Shown: positions 1 to 7,740, counted from the stretch's first letter. The stretch: 64,000 nt of DNA from Corynebacterium jeikeium (GCF_000738175.1 NZ_JFCH01000007.1:1-64000); one strand, 5' to 3'. The notes: generated by a model from the letters alone, not told the origin. Numbers and translations are program-made.

Positions 1-51
1 GTAAACCTGCAGAGCTCTGCGTCGCTGCTCCTTGGTGTATGAGCGGTTCAT
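1..51 (-). CDS. 5' end of probable IS3-family transposase OrfA (partial, runs off window)
   Basis: Only the first 17 codons are inside the window. They start at an ATG at 51-49, with a GGAGG ribosome site at 60-64 eight bases upstream. The visible peptide starts MNRSYTKEQRR and is basic. It resembles the start of the helix-turn-helix OrfA of IS3-type elements, where an S/TYT-EQR motif is common. No terminal inverted repeat could be identified in the 70 bases before the next gene. A different HTH protein is possible. Confidence 0.4.
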   Translation of the reverse strand, partial: MNRSYTKEQRRRALQVY

Positions 52-109
52 GATGGAATCCTCCAAGATTCCGTCCGCATCCCCTTTTGACCCTTTAACC
101 CGCAATTGC

Positions 110-115
110 TAAAGT
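110..115 (+). promoter_or_regulatory. Promoter of the DHA2 exporter gene, predicted leaderless
   Basis: A -10 box TAAAGT ends exactly 7 nt before the ATG at 123. A -35-like TTGACC lies at 87-92 with a 17-bp spacer. No ribosome site precedes the ATG, so the transcript would start at or next to the start codon. Confidence 0.65.
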
Positions 116-122
116 CTCATCT

Positions 123-1634
123 ATGAATGCTCAGCCAGCTCTAAACACACCCCTCCAACGCTGGTTGCTACTAGCCGCAGTCGGCGTAGCTATTACCATC
201 ATTACGATCGATAACACCATCCTCTACACAGCGCTTCCGAGCCTCGTAGAAGATCTCGGTGCATCCAGCACCCAACAGTTATGGATTGTCAATATCTATG
301 CAATTGTCATCGCCGGCTTACTACTCGGCACCGGAACCCTTGGAGACAAGATCGGGCATCGACGAATGTTCGTGGCGGGGCTTGTCATTTTCGGAATTGC
401 TTCGTTCGTAGCAGCTTTCGCCCCTTCCCCCGGGATTCTTATTCTTGGCCGCGCCTTGTTAGCAGTAGGTGGCGCTACGATGATGCCGTCTACGTTGTCG
501 CTTATTCGGCTTACCTTTTTAGATCCGGCAGAGCTAAACCTCGCAATCGGCATCTGGGGCAGTCTTTCAACCGTTTCCGCCGCTCTCGGACCTATCGCCG
601 GCGGATTGCTTTTGGAACTGTATTGGTGGGGATCCTGTTTCCTGATCAACGTTCCCCTTGTTATCGCAGCGCTGATCGCTGTGCCTTTCGTCGCTCCGAA
701 GGATCAGCCGCAGCGGGATAAGCATTGGGACTTTATCTCTTCCTTCTACGCAATGGTCACCCTGGTAAGCGCAGTGATGCTCATCAAGGAGGGCAGTCAC
801 TCCCCGCAGAATTGGCCAGTTATTGGCATAGCAGCCATTACGCTCATCCTCGGCGGTTGGGCCTTTACTCGGCGTCAAAACAAACTAGACCAGCCGTTGA
901 TCACCCTTGACATCTTTCGATTCCCTGCGTTTCGCGCCGGCGCGTTGGGAGCAGCGCTTTCCATGTTTGCTCTTGCTGGCCTGCAGTACGTCATTACACA
1001 AAAACTGCAGCTTGCCGACGGCTTATCGCCGCTGCGCTCCGGCGTCTACGTGACATTCGCGGCCATTGGCGCCCTCTTCTCGTCTATTTATGCCGGTGCT
1101 CGTTTAGCGCGCTTCGGAATCAGGCGACTGATCGCTGGCGGCTTCGGACTAGCCACCATCGGTGCGGTGATTGTGTGTCTTTATGGTCTTTGGGAGTCGA
1201 CGCCCCTACTGCTCGGCGGCCTGTTTATTAAGGGTATGGGGTTGGGCGCGGTGATGGCGGTAGCCTCCATCGCCATGATCTCTGGCGTACCCAGCCATCG
1301 TGCAGGCATGGCCTCCTCAGTGGAGGAAGTCAGCTACGAATTCGGCTCCCTTACGTCCATTGCTGTTCTCGGTAGCTTGGTGACGGCCTTCTATTCGGCG
1401 CTGATTACTCTGCCGACCGGTGCTCCCGAGGAGGCTGCGGACAGCTTGCACGCCGCCGTGCATCTTGCGCATTCTTCAGACGCCAGCTGGGCGGAACCGC
1501 TGATAGCTGCCGCAGACACGGCCTACTCTCATGCCTTCGCGCTGATTACAGTCTTGGTCGTGGTGGTTTTGGCGGCCGGCTGCCTCTACACAGCCCGTAT
1601 CCTGCGGGGCGTAACTGTGGAGCTGCAGGACTGA
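123..1634 (+). CDS. DHA2-family (14-TMS) MFS drug exporter
   Basis: This 503-aa membrane protein is typical in length for the QacA/EmrB/SmvA-type drug:H+ antiporters. These export lipophilic cations and biocides across the cytoplasmic membrane. Visible motifs are the DHA2 motif D1 with Asp30 (DNTILYTALPS), motif A GDKIGHRR at 74-81, and a Gly/Pro-rich motif C region around residues 110-125. Hydrophobic segments continue to the C-terminus. The start ATG is 7 nt after a good -10 box and lacks a ribosome site. The gene is divergent from the partial transposase and convergent with the RluA gene, with 12 nt between stops. The substrate cannot be told from sequence. Confidence 0.9.
   Translation: MNAQPALNTPLQRWLLLAAVGVAITIITIDNTILYTALPSLVEDLGASSTQQLWIVNIYAIVIAGLLLGTGTLGDKIGHRRMFVAGLVIFGIASFVAAFAPSPGILILGRALLAVGGATMMPSTLSLIRLTFLDPAELNLAIGIWGSLSTVSAALGPIAGGLLLELYWWGSCFLINVPLVIAALIAVPFVAPKDQPQRDKHWDFISSFYAMVTLVSAVMLIKEGSHSPQNWPVIGIAAITLILGGWAFTRRQNKLDQPLITLDIFRFPAFRAGALGAALSMFALAGLQYVITQKLQLADGLSPLRSGVYVTFAAIGALFSSIYAGARLARFGIRRLIAGGFGLATIGAVIVCLYGLWESTPLLLGGLFIKGMGLGAVMAVASIAMISGVPSHRAGMASSVEEVSYEFGSLTSIAVLGSLVTAFYSALITLPTGAPEEAADSLHAAVHLAHSSDASWAEPLIAAADTAYSHAFALITVLVVVVLAAGCLYTARILRGVTVELQD
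871..893 (+). repeat. Dispersed GGCGTCA element (weak copy)
   Basis: Core GGCGTCA at 871-877 followed by AAACAAACTAGACCAG, inside the exporter gene. Confidence 0.4.
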
Positions 1635-1646
1635 TCTCGCAGATGG

Positions 1647-2663
1647 CTAGAAGCGGCTGACGAACTTCCGCTCCTGGCCACTCAAAGGGTCGGGGAAGCG
1701 GAGCTCCTTGGCGATAAGCCCCATTGGGGAGGAAAAGTCCTCGTCCTCCACGTAGACCGGCCGGGGCGTAGGGGCGTCAATAGAAAAGAGCGCCGCGTCT
1801 GTGAGTTCGGTGTACAAGGGATCATTCAGAATCGGCAGACCAAGCGAACGGAGGACGACGCGCAGCTGGTGGGTCTTGCCGGTGTGGGGTTCCAGGCGCC
1901 AAACAAGGATCTTGCGCCCCTCGCGCCGCTCCGTGCGCAGTCCTGTGACCAGGGTAAGAGCATTGGGTGGCCCGTCGGTAAGGATGGTGCTGAGGTGCCC
2001 GCGTGTCTTCGACATGCTGTGCTTCAGACGCCACGGACGCTCAGGCGTGGGCGGATCCCACGAGCGCCAGTCAGCTAGTGGAGCGATGGGAGCGAATGGA
2101 GCCTCCTCAGGCAGAGGAGTCAGTGCCTCGTAAACCTTGTGGGGGACTCGGCGCTCGAACATCGTCTGGTAAGCGCCGCGGATTTCTGGGCGGGCGGTCA
2201 TCAACAGCACGCCGCGAGTGAGGCGATCGAGGCGGTGAGAGGGGGAGAGCTCCGGGATACCGAGCTGTACCCGGGCCTTGACCAGTGCGGTCTCGGTGAT
2301 GTGCTGCCCCCGCGGGAGAGTAGCCAAGAAAGGTGGCTTATCTACTACGACGATATCCGCATCTTGGTGCAGTACTGCGATCTCACCGGGGACGGGACGC
2401 TCCGGGGCAGGGCGGCGGTAGAAATTGATAAAGCTACCAGGACGCAAAACGTCGTCCGGGGCGAGTGCCTCGCCTGAATCCAGGCACACTTCGCCTGCAG
2501 CGAAGCGATCTAAAACGGCGCTAAAATTATCATCTTCTGCGCGGTGGCGCTGGGAGGAAATAAGGTGCCACAAAAAATCTTTTGCCACCCACGGCGTGTC
2601 GGTAGCTGGGGGAACAAGAATCCGCGTAGGATTTAGTCCCTTTTTTACTGGTAATGGTCCCAT
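1647..2663 (-). CDS. RluA-family RNA pseudouridine synthase
   Basis: The 338-aa product should isomerise specific uridines in rRNA or tRNA in the cytoplasm. The RluA signature HRLDRLTRG is at residues 143-151, with catalytic Asp146. It is preceded by VVDKP (motif I) near residue 107. The N-terminal 70 residues probably form an S4-like RNA-binding part. The start used here is the ATG at 2663; a TTG one codon upstream is possible. The start lies 9 nt from a TAGCAT box that overlaps the -10 box of the divergent small ORF. The RNA target is not predictable; actinobacterial homologues are usually annotated as 23S rRNA pseudouridine synthases. Confidence 0.9.
   Translation of the reverse strand: MGPLPVKKGLNPTRILVPPATDTPWVAKDFLWHLISSQRHRAEDDNFSAVLDRFAAGEVCLDSGEALAPDDVLRPGSFINFYRRPAPERPVPGEIAVLHQDADIVVVDKPPFLATLPRGQHITETALVKARVQLGIPELSPSHRLDRLTRGVLLMTARPEIRGAYQTMFERRVPHKVYEALTPLPEEAPFAPIAPLADWRSWDPPTPERPWRLKHSMSKTRGHLSTILTDGPPNALTLVTGLRTERREGRKILVWRLEPHTGKTHQLRVVLRSLGLPILNDPLYTELTDAALFSIDAPTPRPVYVEDEDFSSPMGLIAKELRFPDPLSGQERKFVSRF
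1771..1792 (+). repeat. Dispersed GGCGTCA element
   Basis: Core GGCGTCA at 1773-1779 with the A-rich arm ATAGAAAAGAGC. It lies inside the RluA coding region, on the non-template sense of that gene. Confidence 0.6.
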
Positions 2664-2671
2664 CAATCCGT

Positions 2672-2678
2672 TATGCTA
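2672..2678. promoter_or_regulatory. Shared, back-to-back -10 box (TATGCTA)
   Basis: Read on the plus strand, TATGCT (2672-2677) ends 7 nt before the small-ORF ATG at 2685. Read on the minus strand, TAGCAT (2678-2673) lies 9 nt before the RluA ATG at 2663. Neither gene has a clear ribosome site. One near-symmetrical hexamer therefore seems to serve two divergent leaderless transcripts. Confidence 0.5.
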
Positions 2679-2684
2679 CCCGGC

Positions 2685-2840
2685 ATGGATATTGCTGCAA
2701 TTACCGGTTCCCTGTCTTCCCTGTTCAAGAGCGAGCTTGGCGGTGTTCTGCTGAACATCTTCCGCACGCTCCTCGAGTTCTTCTCCCCGTCCAACGCGCC
2801 CGGCGCTGAGGACGTTCCGCTGCCCGACACCCAGGCCTAG
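2685..2840 (+). CDS. 51-aa amphipathic small protein, function unknown (possible PorA/PorH-like peptide)
   Basis: The ORF encodes 51 residues beginning MDIAAITGSLSS. It has one amphipathic helical stretch (residues 3-34, leucine/phenylalanine on one face, Lys15/Glu17/Arg27 on the other) and an acidic, Pro-rich tail. It has no signal peptide. Size, Met-Asp start, lack of export signal and amphipathic helix recall the very small corynebacterial outer-membrane channel peptides (PorA/PorH/CjPorA), but no specific homology is claimed. Expression is supported by the upstream -10 box at leaderless spacing and by a strong terminator directly downstream. A start at the in-frame ATG 2673 would fall inside the -10 box. 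Confidence 0.65.
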   Translation: MDIAAITGSLSSLFKSELGGVLLNIFRTLLEFFSPSNAPGAEDVPLPDTQA

Positions 2841-2870
2841 TCCCTCAACCTAAAATCTATATTCCCACCC

Positions 2871-2920
2871 AAAGGGTGCCCGATTTGTCCCGAAAATAGG
2901 GGCAAATGGGCACCCTTTCT
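2871..2920 (+). terminator. Rho-independent terminator after the 51-aa ORF
   Basis: AAAGGGTGCCC...ATTTG pairs with CAAATGGGCACCCTTT around a short loop; the right arm ends in CCCTTTCT. The hairpin separates the small ORF from the usp gene. Confidence 0.75.
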
Positions 2921-3001
2921 GCATTGATTAGCGCTTTTAAGGATAATGGGAAGTGTAGAGGATCAATCAAATAATGCCCTTGCAAGGAAGGATCGTTTCC
3001 C

Positions 3002-3913
3002 ATGGCTACCACGAGCGATAAGGAAATCATCGTCGCAGTTGATGGCTCTGATGCCAGTAACGAGGCCGTTAGGTGGGCCGCGAACGCCGCCCTGAAGCGC
3101 AAGCAGCCGTTGAAGCTGGTTAGCGCTTACACCATGCCCCAGTTCATGTACGCCGACGGAATGGTTCCGCCGCAGGAGCTCTATGACGAGCTCGAGAGCG
3201 AGGCCGGCGACAAGATCGAAAACGCCCGCAAGATCGTCACCGACTTCAGCGCCGACGTCGAGGTCAGCTACCTCGTCAAGGAAGGCGCCCCGATCGATAC
3301 TCTCCTGGACCTCTCCGAGACTGCGGAGATGATCGTCATGGGCTCCCGCGGCCTGGGCGGCCTCTCCGGCCTGGTCATGGGCTCCGTCTCCAGCGCTGTT
3401 GTCGCCCACGCCGAATGCCCGGTGGTGGTTGTGCGCAAGGACAACGACGTGACCGTCGACAACAAGTACGGCCCCGTCGTGGTCGGCGTGGATGGCTCCG
3501 AGATCTCCCGCCAGGCACTGAAGATTGCCTTCCGCGAGGCCGAGGCACGTGGCGCCCTGCTGCGCGCCGTGCACTCCTGGACCGACACGCAGATCCACAC
3601 CACCTACGTTGGCCTGGTGGATGCGCAGAACCAGATGGATCGCATGATCGTCGAGCGTCAGAACATGATGGAAGACGAGCTGAAGGAGCTCATCAAGGAG
3701 TACCCGAGCGTACAGGTCGAAGAGATCGTCGAGCGCGAGCGCCCGGTGCAGTCTCTCACCGAAGCGTCCAAGGATGCGCAGCTGCTGATCGTCGGCTCCC
3801 ACGGTCGTGGCGGCTTCAAGGGCATGCTGCTGGGCTCCACCTCCCGTACCCTGCTGCAGTACGCACCGTGCCCGATGATGGTTGTCCGCCCGAAGGACCA
3901 GAAGCGCAAGTAA
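3002..3913 (+). CDS. Tandem-domain universal stress protein
   Basis: The 303-aa protein holds two UspA domains, about residues 7-147 and 155-300. Each has a nucleotide-binding loop of the G-2X-G-9X-G(S/T) type: GSRGLGGLSG..MGS at 114-128, and GSHGRGGFKG..LGS in the second domain. ATP-binding tandem Usps are common in actinobacteria and act in the cytoplasm under stress, hypoxia or stationary phase. The start ATG follows a GGAAGGA ribosome site. The gene stands alone between two strong terminators. Its specific stress cannot be inferred. Confidence 0.92.
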   Translation: MATTSDKEIIVAVDGSDASNEAVRWAANAALKRKQPLKLVSAYTMPQFMYADGMVPPQELYDELESEAGDKIENARKIVTDFSADVEVSYLVKEGAPIDTLLDLSETAEMIVMGSRGLGGLSGLVMGSVSSAVVAHAECPVVVVRKDNDVTVDNKYGPVVVGVDGSEISRQALKIAFREAEARGALLRAVHSWTDTQIHTTYVGLVDAQNQMDRMIVERQNMMEDELKELIKEYPSVQVEEIVERERPVQSLTEASKDAQLLIVGSHGRGGFKGMLLGSTSRTLLQYAPCPMMVVRPKDQKRK

Positions 3914-3944
3914 TTGAGCGCAAAATAATAGCGCGAGATAACAC

Positions 3945-3980
3945 AAATCCTGTAGAGTCCAATGGGCTCTGCAGGATTTT
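3945..3980 (+). terminator. Rho-independent terminator after usp
   Basis: AAATCCTGTAGAGTCC pairs with GGGCTCTGCAGGATTT over a 3-nt loop, followed by TTG. Confidence 0.8.
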
Positions 3981-4048
3981 GTAGACTTATGCGAGTAAGC
4001 GCGCTAAAGGCCGACGGTCAGAGATGACAAGGTTAAGGAGAGAAGTAG

Positions 4049-4792
4049 ATGGCAACGGCAGAGGATAAAACCCGCACGGCGGGCTCCGCGGCCTCTACTG
4101 ATTCCTCGGTCAACGCAGAGGGGGCGAAGGCGGCCAAGAAGGCCGTAAAGAAGACGGCTAAGAAAACCGGGAAGGCCACGAAGCAGACGGCCCGCTCTAG
4201 CCGCCGCAACCGGCCCGGGCCGCGCCAGCGTCTGCTGGCAAGCGCGACGAACCTCTTCACCACGCAAGGCATTCGCGTGATCGGCATCGACCGCATCCTA
4301 CGCGACGCAGACGTGGCGAAAGCCAGCCTGTACTCCCTGTTTGGATCGAAGGACAACCTTGTTGTTGCTTACCTGCAGGAACTGGATCAGAAGTGGCGCG
4401 AGGACTGGCACGCGCTGGCGGATGAGCGCGAAAAGCCGGAGGATCGCATCATCGCGTTCTTCGACCTGTGTATTCAGCAGGAGCCAGAGAACAACTTCCG
4501 CGGCTCGCACTTCCAAAACGCAGCCAGCGAATACCCGCGGCCAGAGACCGATTCGGAACAGCGCATCCGCGATGCGGCGATGGAGTACCGTCGCTGGTGC
4601 CGCGACACGATGGCCGAGCTGCTTACGGAACGTTTCGGCTATGCCTCGCAGACGCTGGCTGACCAGTTGATGGTGTTCATGGACGGCGGGCTGAACGGCG
4701 CGAAGATGTCCCGCAACACTGTGCCGCTGGAAACCGCCCGCGGCCTGGCGAAGCAGCTACTGCTGACGGCGCCGATGAGCTACAACATCTAG
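4049..4792 (+). CDS. TetR-family regulator with a Lys/Ala-rich N-terminal tail
   Basis: The 247-aa protein has a TetR helix-turn-helix at about residues 55-105 (GIRVIGIDRILRDADVAKAS, then LYSLFGSKDNLV) and a helical ligand domain to the C-terminus. The usual TetR length is about 190-210 aa; the excess is an unusual N-terminal extension. Residues 26-50 are repeats of AKK/VKK/TKQ, like histone H1 or the tails of mycobacterial HupB. The start is well supported by AAGGAG upstream of the ATG. The gene overlaps by 4 nt the 3' end of the convergent YidC-type gene. Its target operon is unknown. Confidence 0.88.
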   Translation: MATAEDKTRTAGSAASTDSSVNAEGAKAAKKAVKKTAKKTGKATKQTARSSRRNRPGPRQRLLASATNLFTTQGIRVIGIDRILRDADVAKASLYSLFGSKDNLVVAYLQELDQKWREDWHALADEREKPEDRIIAFFDLCIQQEPENNFRGSHFQNAASEYPRPETDSEQRIRDAAMEYRRWCRDTMAELLTERFGYASQTLADQLMVFMDGGLNGAKMSRNTVPLETARGLAKQLLLTAPMSYNI

Positions 4793-5730
4793 CTATTTCG
4801 CTTGGCCTTCCGCGCCAGCTTTTTCTTCTCCTTCTTTTCCTTCTTCCGCTCGATGAGCTGGTTCTTCATCAGTTTGTGGTGCTCCAGGAACTCCTCCGAG
4901 TAGGGGATCTTGCGGTCCAGGATTCGCTGAATGGTGATCGTCTGGGTGGTGGTCCACAGGTTGTTACCCACCCAGTAGATCATCAACGCAACCGGGCCGA
5001 CCGCGCCCAGAGCAATGGTGAACGGGGCAATCAGCACGATCGGACCGATCAGCCACATCAACTTCAGCAGTCCGCGGGCCACTCCTGAGTTGTGATCCAC
5101 CGTGAGGTAATTCCGATACATGGAGTAAGCCCAGTTAGATGTGGTGAAAATCGCCGCCAGAATAGCCATGGGGAACACTACCCAAAAGACCTGCTCCTTG
5201 GTGGTGTGAATTTCCGCGAACTGCGAATCAGCCATCTGCACATAAGCGGCCATAGGCACTCCGAAGAGCTTTGCGGAAAGCAGTGACTGGACTTCCTCGG
5301 CATTCAGAGGGCCAAAGCCGTTGACGGAAGCGTTGATCTCTGGGTCCGGGCTGGTGACGTGGATGAGCATGCGGTACAGGCCAATCAGAACCGGAATTTG
5401 GATAAGCGCTGGAATACAACCGTCGGAGAAGCGATACTCGTGTTCCTTCTGTAGCTCGCGTCGCCTCTTGGCCAGCTCCTTGCGACCTTCGGCTGTTTTA
5501 TCGTCGCTGTATTCCTGTTCCAGCCGATAAACCTTTGGCCGGATGTTAATCAGAATACGGCTGGAATAAGACTGCCGGTAGACGAAAGGCAAAAGCAGGG
5601 ACCGAACGGTAACAATCAGAAGCACAAGCGCCAGCAACCAAGATTGTGCTGCATCCCAGCCAAAAATATCGGCAAAAAGGTAATGCCATGCCTTCAGGAA
5701 TAGGGCAACGGGATACTCGACAATCTTCAT
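4789..5730 (-). CDS. YidC/Oxa1-type membrane protein insertase
   Basis: The 313-aa polytopic protein should insert and fold proteins into the cytoplasmic membrane, alone or with SecYEG. Features are an N-terminal membrane segment after the start, a cytoplasmic charged hairpin (AEGRKELAKRRRELQKEHE), the IPVLIGLYRML segment typical of the family, further membrane segments, and a strongly basic Lys/Arg-rich tail that fits ribosome contact. The start at 5730 is chosen over longer forms because TAAGCT lies exactly 7 nt upstream, giving a leaderless mRNA. It is not next to rnpA/rpmH here, so it may be a second YidC paralogue. Confidence 0.87.
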   Translation of the reverse strand: MKIVEYPVALFLKAWHYLFADIFGWDAAQSWLLALVLLIVTVRSLLLPFVYRQSYSSRILINIRPKVYRLEQEYSDDKTAEGRKELAKRRRELQKEHEYRFSDGCIPALIQIPVLIGLYRMLIHVTSPDPEINASVNGFGPLNAEEVQSLLSAKLFGVPMAAYVQMADSQFAEIHTTKEQVFWVVFPMAILAAIFTTSNWAYSMYRNYLTVDHNSGVARGLLKLMWLIGPIVLIAPFTIALGAVGPVALMIYWVGNNLWTTTQTITIQRILDRKIPYSEEFLEHHKLMKNQLIERKKEKKEKKKLARKAKRNS

Positions 5731-5737
5731 GGAGGAG

Positions 5738-5743
5738 AGCTTA
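5738..5743 (-). promoter_or_regulatory. -10 box of the YidC-type gene (leaderless)
   Basis: TAAGCT on the minus strand, 7 nt before ATG 5730. It is only about 54 bp from the -10 box of the divergent sortase gene. Confidence 0.6.
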
Positions 5744-5796
5744 CCCGCCATGAGAGATAGCTGCGGGATACGGTGGGGTAGCGCCCCAGAACGTAG

Positions 5797-5802
5797 TAGC
5801 AT
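5797..5802 (+). promoter_or_regulatory. -10 box of the sortase gene (leaderless)
   Basis: TAGCAT ends 7 nt before ATG 5810. No ribosome site is present. Confidence 0.6.
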
Positions 5803-5809
5803 GTGACGC

Positions 5810-6610
5810 ATGGCGCGACACCGACGACAGGCGGAAACACGACTCGACCCGATTAGTGTTTTCGGCGAAATCCTCATCACCTTTGGTGTTATCGCCCTGC
5901 TTTTCGGTTTCTGGGATGTTTTTTGGACGGATGTTCAATCCGGACGCGAACAGGCCGCAGTCGCCCAGGAGCTGGATGATCAGTGGGATGAGAAGAACCC
6001 CCGCCCGCTGACCGAACCGGCCGAAGGCGCCGCCTTTGCCCGGCTGTATATCCCTTCTTTCGGCTCGGACTTTAACTTCTCTGTGGTCAAGGGCGTGGCC
6101 GACGAGGATCTGAGCAAGGGGCCGGGCCACTACCAAGACACTCAGGCGCCGGGTAAACCCGGCAACTTCGCCATGGCCGGCCACCGCGTGGGCCGCGGTT
6201 CCCCCTTCAACGACCTAGGGCTTCTGAAAACCTGCGATTCCGTGGTGGTGGAAACCGCCGGCAGCTGGAATATCTACCGTGTGCTGCCGATCGACGTAGC
6301 TCCGGGTGATCGCCTGGCGGAGGCCGAGAAGTGCATGCCCCCAGAGCTGGCGCAGAAAATCTCCAGCGGTGAATACGCGGGCGTCAACGGCCGTTACATC
6401 ACCACTCCGAACGACATCAACGTGATCAATCCCGTCCCCGGTCAGGAGCGCGTCGAGGTGCACCCCAAGGACGATGCGGCGTTGTTAACGATGACGACCT
6501 GCCACCCGCAGTTTTCCAACAAGGAGCGCATGATTGTCCACGCGGCGCTCGTCCGTTCGGAGCCGAAGAAGGGCGGCGAGGTGCCCGAGGAATTGACGGA
6601 GGGAGCTTAA
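5810..6610 (+). CDS. Class E sortase
   Basis: This 266-aa membrane-anchored transpeptidase has an N-terminal membrane helix at about residues 18-40 and an extracellular sortase fold. Visible catalytic residues are His125 (AMAGHRVGRG), Cys231 (TMTTCHP) and Arg240. The TTCHP form and single N-terminal anchor place it in the class E housekeeping-type sortases of high-GC actinobacteria. These join LAXTG-type proteins to peptidoglycan. No sortase substrate gene was noticed nearby, consistent with a housekeeping role. It is transcribed with the small membrane protein that begins at the next base after its stop. Confidence 0.9.
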   Translation: MARHRRQAETRLDPISVFGEILITFGVIALLFGFWDVFWTDVQSGREQAAVAQELDDQWDEKNPRPLTEPAEGAAFARLYIPSFGSDFNFSVVKGVADEDLSKGPGHYQDTQAPGKPGNFAMAGHRVGRGSPFNDLGLLKTCDSVVVETAGSWNIYRVLPIDVAPGDRLAEAEKCMPPELAQKISSGEYAGVNGRYITTPNDINVINPVPGQERVEVHPKDDAALLTMTTCHPQFSNKERMIVHAALVRSEPKKGGEVPEELTEGA

Positions 6611-6784
6611 ATGTACGCGATGTTGTGGCGTAACCTGCCGGGCCCCTGGTGGGTCAAGCTGCTGATCGTCCTGGTGCTGCTGGTGGGTATCTTCTTCCTC
6701 CTTATGGAGGTCGTGTTCCCCTGGATCGGGCCGATGATGCCCTGGACCGATGTGGGCGTTTCGGAGGGACTGCTTAGAGCTTGA
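6611..6784 (+). CDS. 57-aa single-pass membrane protein cotranscribed with the sortase
   Basis: The ATG directly follows the sortase stop codon. The peptide begins MYAMLWRNLPGPWW and has one hydrophobic helix at about residues 14-35, followed by a Pro/Trp-rich stretch (FPWIGPMMPW). Similar small proteins sit beside class E sortase genes in related actinobacteria, which suggests a helper role; this is inference. Its last codons overlap the 3' end of the convergent lipoprotein gene. Confidence 0.7.
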   Translation: MYAMLWRNLPGPWWVKLLIVLVLLVGIFFLLMEVVFPWIGPMMPWTDVGVSEGLLRA

Positions 6785-7358
6785 GGTTCTTGATCGTCTC
6801 TTCAGCGATCTTCTGCGCCTTCACTGACTGCTCCTGTGCCGTGGTGACCACCACGGCCGTTTCGTCCTTCCACACCGCGTACACTGCGCCGGATTCCCCG
6901 TCGCCACCACGGCGCCCGCCGCTCCACCCCTCTGGGTCAAGGGCCTTGAGCGTGGAATCGATCGGCGCGGCATGGTCGACCACCGCGATCGCATCGGAGT
7001 TAGTGCGCATGTGACGCACCATCACCGTGGCCTGCGGGTAGTCCTCGTAAGACCAGAAAACACAGGCGGGAGGGTCGAAGCGCTCGTCCGTGCCGGTGCC
7101 GGTGAGGCGCTGGCCGTTGGTGTTCTGCAACCATTCGCCGTCCAGGTAGGGACAAACCTCCTGGCCACCCTGCCCCACTGGCTCCGGGGCGGCGTCAATC
7201 GGCAGCTCCGTGCCCTTCACTGGGTCGACGGTGCGCTCTGCGGAGGTTTCTGAGGTTGGCTCGTCGTCCCCCGCGCTCCCACAGGCGCTGATGCTAAAGA
7301 CCAGTGCGGTGCCTGCCACCAGCGCTAGGGAAGCTCTTTTTACTTTGTGACGCCTCAT
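6774..7358 (-). CDS. Secreted lipoprotein, DUF2020-like
   Basis: The 194-aa precursor starts at the ATG at 7358 (GAGG upstream). A Lys/Arg-rich n-region and hydrophobic core lead to the lipobox FSISAC, with the lipidated Cys near residue 26. After an acidic Ser/Thr-rich linker comes a domain containing CPYLDGEW and PPACVFWSYEDYPQATVMV, as in corynebacterial DUF2020 proteins. Function is unknown; the product should be anchored to the outer face of the cytoplasmic membrane. Confidence 0.8.
   Translation of the reverse strand: MRRHKVKRASLALVAGTALVFSISACGSAGDDEPTSETSAERTVDPVKGTELPIDAAPEPVGQGGQEVCPYLDGEWLQNTNGQRLTGTGTDERFDPPACVFWSYEDYPQATVMVRHMRTNSDAIAVVDHAAPIDSTLKALDPEGWSGGRRGGDGESGAVYAVWKDETAVVVTTAQEQSVKAQKIAEETIKNLKL
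7334..7354 (-). repeat. Dispersed GGCGTCA element
   Basis: Minus-strand core at 7354-7348 with arm CAAAGTAAAAAGAG. It overlaps the first codons of the DUF2020 lipoprotein gene, where it encodes part of its Arg/Lys-rich n-region. Confidence 0.6.
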
Positions 7359-7395
7359 TTTCGACAACCTCGAATCTCTAAAAAGCGAAAAGCGG

Positions 7396-7740
7396 TTACT
7401 TGCCCCGAGCCTTTTCAAACTTTTCAATAACGTCGGCGGAGATGCGACCGCGCTCGGAGACCGGGACGTTGTTCTCGCGTGCCCACTCACGGATCATGCG
7501 GTTGCGCTCCGGGTTGGTGCTGCGGCCAGCGGCACGGCGCCCGGCACCACCGCGGGTCTTGCGGCGGGCAACCTGAATATAAGGCTCCAAAGCCTTTTCA
7601 AAAGCCTCTCGATTCTTGGTGGACAAATCCAGGGTGTAATCAATTCCGTTGACGCTGAAATCAACAACGTTGACCTCGTCCTCGGAAAGTGGGGCATTGT
7701 CCAGGTCGTCAAAGAACTGGGTAATTTCACGGCGTGCCAT
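7396..7740 (-). CDS. lsr2: Lsr2/CgpS-family nucleoid protein (xenogeneic silencer)
   Basis: The 114-aa protein matches the Lsr2 architecture. An N-terminal oligomerisation domain (residues 1-58, VDFSVNGIDYTLDLSTKN) is joined by a basic linker to a C-terminal DNA-binding domain containing the AT-hook-like RGR at residues 97-99 and NPERNRMIREWARENN. Lsr2 proteins coat AT-rich, often foreign, DNA and silence it; the C. glutamicum counterpart CgpS silences prophage. The start follows a GAAAGGA ribosome site. A 37-bp gap separates it from the downstream lipoprotein gene. Confidence 0.93.
   Translation of the reverse strand: MARREITQFFDDLDNAPLSEDEVNVVDFSVNGIDYTLDLSTKNREAFEKALEPYIQVARRKTRGGAGRRAAGRSTNPERNRMIREWARENNVPVSERGRISADVIEKFEKARGK

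Noticed and set aside
1..122. A complete insertion sequence at the left edge.
   Set aside because: Only 17 codons of a transposase-like gene are inside the window, and no terminal repeat or target duplication could be identified.
2963..3946. A 327-codon open frame antisense to the usp gene.
   Set aside because: The opposite strand carries two complete Usp domains; the antisense frame has no motif or ribosome site.
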